Shown piece after piece: positions 1 to 6,300 of a stretch of 10,138 nucleotides of DNA (position 1 is the first letter of the stretch; each line of letters begins with the position of its first letter). The notes below the pieces were generated by a model, which was given only the letters and a program-made list of their open reading frames with translations, did no database searches and was not told where the DNA came from. Source of the DNA: CAYHZL01 sp964361075 (GTDB lineage: Bacteria; Bacteroidota; Ignavibacteria; UBA10030; UBA8401); assembly GCA_964361075.1 (NCBI GenBank), contig CAYHZL010000131.1:1-10138 (forward strand). The letters are read 5' to 3'. The position numbers and the translations under genes were made by a program.

Positions 1-42
1 AACATGCGGGAATGACGACGCAAGCGTCGGGGTATTAAACCC
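1..42. repeat. Possible right end of a dispersed palindromic repeat, with small hairpins
   Basis: The window opens with TGCGGGAATGAC (5-16), which resembles the right-hand terminus CTCGCAATGAC of the two repeats found further on. It is followed by a perfect 6-bp inverted repeat, CGACGC-AA-GCGTCG (16-29), and a short GGGT-ATTAA-ACCC hairpin (30-42). This could be the tail of a repeat whose left half lies outside the window. With only one end visible, membership of the same family is inference. No coding sequence is apparent here, and from about 43 to 270 the sequence is AT-rich leader for the outer-membrane channel gene. Confidence 0.35.
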
Positions 43-270
43 AATAGAGAATAAAATTTCCGTTTGGTCAATAATCCGCAATTATACTCTCAACATTTTG
101 TTGTATATTTGTGCAGTCAAACCTTCACAACAAAATATCGTCCAACGATGAGTCTCTTAAAAAATATAGATGTCAGACATCTAACTCATAAATATTTTTT
201 TTCTGAAACTTTGTTCTTACATTTACGTTACTCATTTCAGTTAGTTTATTTAAAATTGGAGAATGGTTGT

Positions 271-1578
271 ATGAAAAAAGTCCGAATCTTGTTCACACTT
301 CTCGCTGTGCTTTCTGTTTCACTCATCGCACAGGAAAAAGCCACAGTTACTTTACAACAAGCAATCATCACCGCATTAGAAAAAAATTTAGATATTATTA
401 TTTCGAATAATTCTTTGGAAGGACAGAAGACGAGAGTAACATCTTCGTATGGAACATTCCTTCCACGCCTTACAGCAAGTGCAGGATACAGTGGTAGTTC
501 TACGTTAGGAACACCGAGTTCAAATTTCGGCACAAGCGCCTCGCTTGATGCAAGCGTAACGGTATTTGACGGATTTCAAAATACATCATCTATTTCCCAA
601 GAGCAAAACAATAGAACATCATTTGAAAATAATGTGGTGCGCACTCGTCAGCGCATTGTATTTCAGACGCAGCAAAATTATCTTCAGGTGCTTCGTAATA
701 AATCATTATTATCAGTAAGTGAAGAAAATTTAATTCGCAGCCGGCAGCAGCTTTCGCGTATCGTGGAATCAAATAAAGTCGGCGCTGTTGCCAAAGCGGA
801 CTTATACCGCCAACAAGTACAAACCGCTAACGATGAGCTTACAGTGATTCGTGCCCAGAACGCTTATGATAATGCAAAAACTGATTTGCAAGTATTTCTT
901 GCGCTTGATGCGCTGAAGGATTATTATTTTGAAGATTCGGCAGTATTAAACGAAGTAGATGCGCTTGGAAAACAAAAAGCAACAAATGATTTTGCCGAAA
1001 CGCAAAAATTATTTGAAGAGGCAATTGCTGCTCGTCCGGATTTTCAGTCTGCATTGCTAAAAAAAGAAAATGCGGGAAGTGATGTAACGATTGCCCGCAG
1101 TACATATTTTCCATCGCTCTCTGCTCGTGCGGGATATTCAACCGGCAGTACTACATATCAACCGGGTGGTGTTGCAGGTGGAAGCAGGTCGTTAAGTTAC
1201 GGTGTAACACTTTCTCTTCCTCTGTTCGATGGCTTTCGGCGGGAATCGAACGTACAAATTGCTCAATTGAATTTACAGAATGAAGAAGAAAATGTAGCGT
1301 ATGCAAAAAGACAAATTCAATCAGATATTAAAAAGGCAATGTTGAATTTAGAATCGGTACGGAAACAGGCAGAGGTAACGCAGCAGAATGTAATTTCTGC
1401 CGAAGAGGATCGCAAAATTGCAGAGGAGAGATACAATCTTGGCGCCGGTACGTTATTGGATTTACTTATTGCAAATTCAAATTATGTGAAAGCTGTCAGC
1501 GACAAGGTGAATGCATCATACGATTATGTGCTTGCGAAGCAACAAGTGAAGTTCGCAATCGGCAGTGAAAAATATTAA
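271..1578 (+). CDS. TolC-family outer-membrane efflux channel
   Basis: This is a 435-residue outer-membrane factor, the exit duct of a tripartite efflux system. A Sec signal peptide covers residues 1 to about 20 (MKKVRILF, hydrophobic core, SLIAQ). The mature protein shows the internal duplication typical of the family: FLPRLTASAGY (63-73) and YFPSLSARAGY (279-289) are matching strand-forming segments, each followed by an FDG turn (99-101 and 319-321). Long Gln/Glu/Asn-rich helices at about 105-210 and 325-430 would form the periplasmic barrel. The length is usual for the family. I chose the ATG at 271 because GGAGAA (258-263) lies at good spacing and a signal peptide begins there. The frame stays open upstream to about 64, but those 69 codons read like AT-rich non-coding DNA. 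It is the first gene of the efflux cluster, 30 bp before the adaptor. The exported substrate cannot be told from the sequence. Confidence 0.93.
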   Translation: MKKVRILFTLLAVLSVSLIAQEKATVTLQQAIITALEKNLDIIISNNSLEGQKTRVTSSYGTFLPRLTASAGYSGSSTLGTPSSNFGTSASLDASVTVFDGFQNTSSISQEQNNRTSFENNVVRTRQRIVFQTQQNYLQVLRNKSLLSVSEENLIRSRQQLSRIVESNKVGAVAKADLYRQQVQTANDELTVIRAQNAYDNAKTDLQVFLALDALKDYYFEDSAVLNEVDALGKQKATNDFAETQKLFEEAIAARPDFQSALLKKENAGSDVTIARSTYFPSLSARAGYSTGSTTYQPGGVAGGSRSLSYGVTLSLPLFDGFRRESNVQIAQLNLQNEEENVAYAKRQIQSDIKKAMLNLESVRKQAEVTQQNVISAEEDRKIAEERYNLGAGTLLDLLIANSNYVKAVSDKVNASYDYVLAKQQVKFAIGSEKY

Positions 1579-1608
1579 TAACGCGGGCTAACTGATTCGG
1601 AGTATGGT

Positions 1609-2934
1609 ATGGCAACAAATGGAAACGCAAAAAAGAAGAAAAAGAAAATATTTATTTTTTCCGGAATTGGTGTAGTTGTCATTACACTAGTGCTGGTATT
1701 GGTGTTGGGCAGCAAGAAGGAAAACATTATTACTGTGCAGACAGAAAAAATACATCGAACAGCTATTACGCAGATTGTAACTGCTTCCGGAAAAATTCAG
1801 CCGGAAACAATGGTAAAAATAAATGCCGAGGTGAGCGGAGAAATTACCGTCTTGCCGGTGAAAGAAGGACAGAAAGTACAACGCGGAGAATTATTAGTTC
1901 GCATTAAACCGAATCAGTATCAAGCACAAGTTGATAGAGCCGAAGCGTCGCTTGCATCTGCAAAAGCTTCGCTTGCATTGCAACGTGCAAATTTGGAAAA
2001 AGCTGAATCAGAATTTAAGCGTGCTAAAGAATTATACGAGAAAAAACTTTTATCCGATCAGGAATTTGTTTCTGCTAAAACTGCAAATCAAGTAGGGAAG
2101 TCGCAGTACGAATCTGCACAAGCCGGCGTTGCACAAGCGCAAGCATCACTTCGCGATGCAAAAGAAAGTTTGAATAAAACTTCGATATTTTCTCCGATGG
2201 AAGGAACGATCTCGCAATTAATTTCCGAACTTGGCGAGCGTGTGAGCGGAAGCGGATTTACACAAGGGACACAAATTATGACTGTTGCTGATCTTTCGAT
2301 GATGGAAGCGCGAGTGGATGTTGGCGAGAATGATGTTGTGAATATTTCGATTGGCGATACCGCGCGCATTACGATTGATGCGTATCCTGACAAAAAATTT
2401 TCCGGCGTTGTCTATGAAATTGCAAACACGGCAAAGACCAAAGGATTGGGTCAGCAAGATGAAGTAACGAACTTCGAAGTAAAAATTAGAGTAACGAATA
2501 AAGATGTGCCGCTGCGTCCCGGAATGTCTATGACCGCTGATATTGAAACTGAGACAAAAGGCAATGTGCTTTCTGTGCCGATTCAAAGTGTAACAACGCG
2601 CATTCCAAAACCAAAGGAACCGGCAAAAGAGGAGAACAAAGGTAATAAGGATAGTAAGGACAGTATTGAACAATCAAAACCAGCAATGACGGGCAGCGAA
2701 AAACCAATTGAAGTTATATTTATTGCAGAAAACGGCAAAGCGAAAATGCTTCCGGTGAAACGCGGAATTAACAATGACAATGTTGTCGAAATGGTTTCCG
2801 GCGCAACAGAAAATATGGAAGTGATCAGCGGAAGTTTCAAAGCTATCAATCGTGATCTTGAAGATGGTGCAACAATAAAAATCGACAACACTGTGAAACA
2901 TTTCGGTATGGCAAAGAAAGAAGAAGGAAAATAA
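1609..2934 (+). CDS. Periplasmic adaptor (membrane fusion protein), MacA/HlyD type
   Basis: This 441-residue adaptor links the inner-membrane transporter to the TolC channel. The N terminus is a cytoplasmic lysine run (8-13) followed by one membrane anchor (about 14-34). It has no lipobox. The canonical MFP order follows: a first barrel strand (about 40-65), a lipoyl half (70-101, with VSGEI and VKEGQKVQRGELL), and an alanine-rich helical hairpin (about 102-190). The second lipoyl half (about 191-226, FSPMEGTI) is followed by a beta-barrel (about 230-315, ending LRPGMSMTADI) and a membrane-proximal domain (about 318-425). A charged Lys/Glu/Asp linker (about 333-366) interrupts that last domain. 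GGAG at 1599-1602 supports the ATG at 1609. Adaptors of this kind serve both ABC and RND pumps. The ATPase and FtsX-type permeases downstream favour a MacA-like ABC role. Confidence 0.92.
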   Translation: MATNGNAKKKKKKIFIFSGIGVVVITLVLVLVLGSKKENIITVQTEKIHRTAITQIVTASGKIQPETMVKINAEVSGEITVLPVKEGQKVQRGELLVRIKPNQYQAQVDRAEASLASAKASLALQRANLEKAESEFKRAKELYEKKLLSDQEFVSAKTANQVGKSQYESAQAGVAQAQASLRDAKESLNKTSIFSPMEGTISQLISELGERVSGSGFTQGTQIMTVADLSMMEARVDVGENDVVNISIGDTARITIDAYPDKKFSGVVYEIANTAKTKGLGQQDEVTNFEVKIRVTNKDVPLRPGMSMTADIETETKGNVLSVPIQSVTTRIPKPKEPAKEENKGNKDSKDSIEQSKPAMTGSEKPIEVIFIAENGKAKMLPVKRGINNDNVVEMVSGATENMEVISGSFKAINRDLEDGATIKIDNTVKHFGMAKKEEGK

Positions 2935-2937
2935 GCT

Positions 2938-3903
2938 TTGCGACTTTCCCAAAAATATCTTTCACGCATATCATTATTCATTCTGTTTTCAGTTGTTACA
3001 GCATGGTCGCAGATTGACAGCACTGGAATAAAACTTCTCGAACAAAGAAAATATTCCGAAGCACAAGCATTTTTCGAATTGGCTGTAAAGAAAAATACAA
3101 AAGATGCGGAAGCATATTATCAGTTGTCGCGAACATTGTTGTTTCAAAGGAAAAATGATGACGCGCAAGATGCGATTGAAGAAGCAATTGATATCAATGA
3201 GCATGTCGCAAAATATCATTTCATGCGAGGACAAGTTCTTGGCGCAAAGGCAATGAATGCTAATATTTTTTCTCAGGGTATTCTTGCACCAAAAATAAAA
3301 AATGCCTTTTTGCGTGCGGTTGAACTTGATCCGTTGAATGTAGAAGCACGAAGCGGTTTGTATAACTACTATGTGCAAGCGCCGGGTATTATGGGTGGCA
3401 GCGATGAAAAAGCATTTGAGCAAGCCAATGAAATTGTGAAGTTGAATCCGTACCGCGGACATTTTTTCTTTGCAGATTATTATCAACGTAAAAAAGATTT
3501 TGATTCTGCGGAAAAAGAATTTAAAACTGCAATTGCTCTTGAACCTAAAAAAACGGCAGCGTATAAAAATCTCGGATATTTTTATGTTGGACAAAAGCGT
3601 TATGCCGATGCGGTTGAACAGTTTAAAAAATATGTTGAACTCGATCCGAACAATTCCGATTCTTATGATAGTTATGCTGATGCTTTAAAAGCTGCAGAGC
3701 AATACGATGAAGCGATTGCAAAATACCAATACGCACTGTTTGTTGATGGTAAATTTTCGGCGTCAATTTTTTCGATGGCGGAGTGCTATGAAAAAAAAGG
3801 GATGAAGCAGAAAGCAAAAGAAACTTACCAATGGTTTCTAACGCTGGAAACAAAAGGCAAACGTGCTGAGCAAGCGCAGCAGAAGGTCAAAGAACTTCAA
3901 TAA
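2938..3903 (+). CDS. Secreted tetratricopeptide-repeat protein
   Basis: This 321-residue protein has an N-terminal signal peptide (residues 1 to about 24, core ISLFILFSVV, site near AWSQ). The rest is helical TPR repeats. The clearest units are at about 27-55, 57-90, 172-203, 206-239 (YKNLGYFYVGQKRYADAVEQF), 240-272 and 274-306. A longer, less regular stretch lies at about 91-170. No cysteine sits at the cleavage site, so it should be a soluble periplasmic protein, not a lipoprotein. TPR domains act as protein-binding scaffolds, and no catalytic motif is visible. The start is TTG at 2938, three bases after the adaptor's stop, with AAGAAGGAAA upstream acting as a ribosome site. No in-frame ATG lies before the signal peptide. 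The packing between adaptor and ATPase suggests that it works with the pump, but this is inference. Confidence 0.85.
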   Translation: MRLSQKYLSRISLFILFSVVTAWSQIDSTGIKLLEQRKYSEAQAFFELAVKKNTKDAEAYYQLSRTLLFQRKNDDAQDAIEEAIDINEHVAKYHFMRGQVLGAKAMNANIFSQGILAPKIKNAFLRAVELDPLNVEARSGLYNYYVQAPGIMGGSDEKAFEQANEIVKLNPYRGHFFFADYYQRKKDFDSAEKEFKTAIALEPKKTAAYKNLGYFYVGQKRYADAVEQFKKYVELDPNNSDSYDSYADALKAAEQYDEAIAKYQYALFVDGKFSASIFSMAECYEKKGMKQKAKETYQWFLTLETKGKRAEQAQQKVKELQ

Positions 3904-3928
3904 TTTTTTTTTGAGAGCGAGTAACGTT

Positions 3929-4657
3929 ATGTCGGACATTGTCATCAATATCAAAAATATTACCAAAACATATATCATGGGCATGGAAGAAGTACACGCG
4001 TTGCGCGGACTTTCGCTTGAGATTTTTCGCGGTGAATATGTCGCGATCATGGGTCCTTCAGGTTCCGGAAAATCGACATTGATGAATATGATCGGATGTT
4101 TGGATACGCCGACATCAGGATTGTATGAATTTAACGGTGTCAATGTCAGCGATATGAATGATAACGAACTTGCCCGCATCCGCAACAAAGAAATTGGTTT
4201 CGTATTTCAAACATTTAATTTACTTGCGCGCTCGAACGCACTGCATAATGTTGAATTACCGTTGGTCTATGCCGGCATTCCAAAGGCGGAGCGCAAACGT
4301 TTGGCGGAAGAAGCATTAGCGCATGTGCAGCTTGCCGACCGCATGACACATAAACCAAATGAACTTTCCGGCGGGCAGCGGCAGCGCGTTGCTGTGGCGC
4401 GTGCGTTAGTTACGAAGCCGTCAATTATTCTTGCTGATGAACCGACAGGAAATCTTGATTCAAAAACCGGTACAGAAATTATGGGATTGATTGCAGAATT
4501 GCATCAACAAGGCAACACTATTATTCTTGTAACGCACGAAGAAGATATAGCTGAAAATGCACATCGCATTATTCGTCTTCGTGATGGAAAAATAGAACAC
4601 GATGAACTTGTAACGAAGCATAAAAAAAATATTCCTACATCGGATGTCGCCGTCTAA
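3929..4657 (+). CDS. ABC transporter ATPase, MacB/LolD/YknY class
   Basis: This 242-residue stand-alone nucleotide-binding subunit has every functional motif intact: Walker A GPSGSGKST (42-50), Q-loop Gln94 (FVFQTFNLL), signature LSGGQ (146-150), Walker B IILADE (166-171) with D-loop GNLD, and switch His203 (VTHE). The TFNLL sequence after the Q-loop and ADEPTGNLD are typical of the MacB/LolD/FtsE-like class, which drives conformational change in FtsX-fold permeases and does not itself translocate substrate through the membrane. I chose the ATG at 3929, after a purine-rich GAGAGCGAG. A GTG in the same frame at 3863 would add 22 residues and overlap the TPR gene by 41 bp, and the extension looks unrelated to ABC proteins. 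It lies 25 bp after the TPR gene, is the only ATPase in the cluster, and should energise one or both permeases. Confidence 0.95.
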   Translation: MSDIVINIKNITKTYIMGMEEVHALRGLSLEIFRGEYVAIMGPSGSGKSTLMNMIGCLDTPTSGLYEFNGVNVSDMNDNELARIRNKEIGFVFQTFNLLARSNALHNVELPLVYAGIPKAERKRLAEEALAHVQLADRMTHKPNELSGGQRQRVAVARALVTKPSIILADEPTGNLDSKTGTEIMGLIAELHQQGNTIILVTHEEDIAENAHRIIRLRDGKIEHDELVTKHKKNIPTSDVAV

Positions 4658-4658
4658 C

Positions 4659-4748
4659 GTCATCGCGAGGATCCGCCGCAGGCGGAGACGTGGCGATCTT
4701 GTTTTTCATATAATAAGATTGCTTCGACAAAAAACGTCTCGCAATGAC
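4659..4748. repeat. Palindromic dispersed repeat upstream of permease 1
   Basis: This 90-bp element starts two bases after the ATPase stop. Its ends are GTCATCGCGAG (4659-4669) and CTCGCAATGAC (4738-4748), inverted repeats with one mismatch. Nested inside are TCCGCC-GCA-GGCGGA (4672-4686), the pair GAGACGT (4685-4691)/ACGTCTC (4734-4740), and the pair GCGATCTT (4693-4700)/AAGATTGC (4715-4722). It has no coding potential. Such REP/BIME- or MITE-like units are common between genes. In this place it could form a structured transcript between the ATPase and permease coding regions. Confidence 0.8.
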
Positions 4749-4785
4749 TATTTGTTTTTCGAATACTGTAACAAACCGAACGCCA

Positions 4786-6015
4786 ATGAGACTACTTGAT
4801 TTTGCAAATGAATTAAAAGAAGGATTGGCAATTTCATTTCATGCAATCCGCGCCAACAAAATGCGTTCGGTGTTAACCACGTTGGGTATTGTCATTGGTA
4901 TTGTTACCGTAACACTGATGGGAACGGCGATCGAAGGCTTGTCGCGTGCATTCAACGAAAGCATTTCAAAAATTGGAGCTGATGTTCTGTACGTACAAAA
5001 GTGGCCTTGGATGACCGGAGAAGATTGGTGGAAATACCGTAACCGAAAAGAAATTCGAATGAACCAGTATGAAGCGATTGAAAAATATGCGACACTCGTT
5101 CGCGCCGTAACTCCCAGCGCTTTTTCAAACGCCACCGTGAAATACAAAAGTAATAATTCTGAAAATATTACAGTGATTGGTGCGAACGAACAGTACATCG
5201 AAACAGCAGGAGTGAATGTCGAGAATGGAAGATTTCTCTCGCAGTCGGAAGCAAGCGGCGGTCAACCGGTTGTTGTACTTGGATATGATGTAGCGCAAAA
5301 TCTTTTTCCTATCGAAACACCGATTGGTAAAAATGTAAAAGTAGGCGGTTACACATTTCGTGTTATCGGCGTACTTGAAAAGCAAGGTTCGATGATGGGA
5401 ATGCAATTGGATAGTCGTGTGATCATTCCGATTCAAGCTTTTCTGCAGCGATATGGTGCGCGTTGGGGCATTAGTATTATTGTAAAAGCATCGGATATAA
5501 AAAATATTGAAGATACAAAAGAAGAACTTCGCGGCATCCTTCGCAAAGTAAGAAATGTGAAACCGGCGGTTGAAGATGACTTTGCAATCAATCAACAAGA
5601 AATGATTATCCAAACATTTAATGCAATTGGCGCTGTTGTTGCTGGAATCGGTTTATTTATTACGGCACTTTCCTTATTTGTCGGCGCAATCGGCATCATG
5701 AATATTATGTTTGTCTCGGTTACGGAACGCACAAAAGAAATTGGTATCCGCAAAGCAATCGGTGCGCGGCGTTCCACAATCCTGTTGCAATTTTTAATTG
5801 AATCGGTTACTCTTTCACTTATTGGCGGTGTCATCGGAATAATTATTTCTTATCCGTTAAGTCTGATTATAAACCAAGTCTTGCCGACATCAATGCCGAT
5901 TTCAGTCGTCGCAATTGCAATTCTGATTTCAATTGTAGTTGGTGTTGTCTCCGGGTTTTTACCTGCGAACCGAGCATCGAAACTTGATCCGGTTGATGCA
6001 TTACGGTATGAATAA
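4786..6015 (+). CDS. MacB/FtsX-type ABC permease (permease 1), no ATPase domain
   Basis: This 409-residue permease has the MacB fold without a fused ATPase. An amphipathic N terminus leads to TM1 (about 28-48, with NKMRSVLTTLGIVIGIV). A large periplasmic MacB_PCD domain follows (about 50-275), then TM2 (about 282-308), the coupling segment ERTKEIGIRKAIGA (314-327), TM3 (about 338-362) and TM4 (about 371-393). It ends in LDPVDALRYE. The coupling segment is the known contact with the ATPase. I prefer the ATG at 4786, because it gives the usual short lead before the NKMRS motif. The ATG at 4744 adds 14 residues but lies in the terminal repeat of the palindromic element. Neither start has a clear Shine-Dalgarno site. 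The periplasmic segment just after TM1 is rich in Trp (71-85). It probably pairs with permease 2 or forms homodimers. Confidence 0.92.
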   Translation: MRLLDFANELKEGLAISFHAIRANKMRSVLTTLGIVIGIVTVTLMGTAIEGLSRAFNESISKIGADVLYVQKWPWMTGEDWWKYRNRKEIRMNQYEAIEKYATLVRAVTPSAFSNATVKYKSNNSENITVIGANEQYIETAGVNVENGRFLSQSEASGGQPVVVLGYDVAQNLFPIETPIGKNVKVGGYTFRVIGVLEKQGSMMGMQLDSRVIIPIQAFLQRYGARWGISIIVKASDIKNIEDTKEELRGILRKVRNVKPAVEDDFAINQQEMIIQTFNAIGAVVAGIGLFITALSLFVGAIGIMNIMFVSVTERTKEIGIRKAIGARRSTILLQFLIESVTLSLIGGVIGIIISYPLSLIINQVLPTSMPISVVAIAILISIVVGVVSGFLPANRASKLDPVDALRYE

Positions 6016-6046
6016 CTGATGTTACGCAGAATGTGTTTTTGGCAAG

Positions 6047-6131
6047 AATAATGCCATGACTCACTTGCGAAATGTGGAGAAATTTTATTGTTTAACGGTG
6101 TATCAACTCGTGAAAAAGTCATGGCATCATT
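6047..6131. repeat. 85-bp segment bounded by 15-bp inverted repeats
   Basis: The sequence AATAATGCCATGACT (6047-6061) is repeated in inverse at 6117-6131 (AGTCATGGCATCATT) with a single mismatch, enclosing about 55 bases with no coding content. The segment begins 31 bp after permease 1 ends and its right end overlaps the ATTA that borders the next element. It could be a small miniature element, a long-looped transcript hairpin, or a remnant of an older insertion. There is no second copy in the window to decide. Confidence 0.6.
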
Positions 6132-6132
6132 A

Positions 6133-6260
6133 GGGTATCTCTAAAAACAGTGTCGTCATTGCGAGAGAGCGAAGCGACCGAAGTCCCAAGGGGATCCCTT
6201 CGGGACTTCGCCAAAGAACGGCTCGCAATGACAATTATTTTTATGTTTTTAGAGATGCCC
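6133..6260. mobile_element. MITE-like element with nested palindrome, between the two permease genes
   Basis: The 16-bp ends GGGTATCTCTAAAAAC (6133-6148) and GTTTTTAGAGATGCCC (6245-6260) are inverted repeats with one mismatch. ATTA occurs immediately outside both (6129-6132 and 6261-6264), as expected of a 4-bp target duplication. The 128-bp interior has no open reading frame or transposase, so any movement would need a transposase encoded elsewhere. The centre contains the palindromic repeat listed separately. The transposon family cannot be named from these ends alone. The structure is seen in the sequence, and the mobility is inferred. Confidence 0.65.
6155..6232. repeat. Palindromic dispersed repeat nested in the MITE-like element
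   Basis: This 78-bp unit has perfect 11-bp ends, GTCATTGCGAG (6155-6165) and CTCGCAATGAC (6222-6232), the same class as the repeat before permease 1. Its core is a strong hairpin. CGAAGTCCC (6179-6187) pairs with GGGACTTCG (6202-6210), extended by AAGGG (6188-6192) with CCCTT (6196-6200), leaving a 3-base loop and one bulged base. Only the ends resemble the other copy, and the cores differ. Confidence 0.8.
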
Positions 6261-6300
6261 ATTAAAAAATTCCTTTGTGCGTAATTTCAGTGAATAAAAT

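Noticed and set aside
104..111. TATATTTG, a match to the Bacteroidota -7 promoter element TAnnTTTG, upstream of the operon
   Set aside because: No TTTG-type -33 element lies at the proper distance, and such words are frequent in AT-rich DNA, so I do not call it a promoter.
64..270. 69-residue upstream extension of the TolC-family gene from a TTG at 64
   Set aside because: The extension has no ribosome site, AT-rich non-protein-like composition, and would bury the clear signal peptide that starts at 271.
2218..3594. Long minus-strand open frames opposite the adaptor and TPR genes
   Set aside because: They are mirror readings of well-supported genes, with Cys/His/Phe-rich composition and no recognisable domain.
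3863..3928. Upstream GTG start for the ABC ATPase, overlapping the TPR gene
   Set aside because: The 22 added residues do not resemble the start of any ABC ATPase, whereas the ATG at 3929 gives the usual N terminus and has a purine-rich site.
6016..6300. Possible small RNA or tRNA in the permease spacer
   Set aside because: The secondary structure is fully explained by two inverted-repeat elements. There is no cloverleaf, no CCA end and no identifiable promoter.
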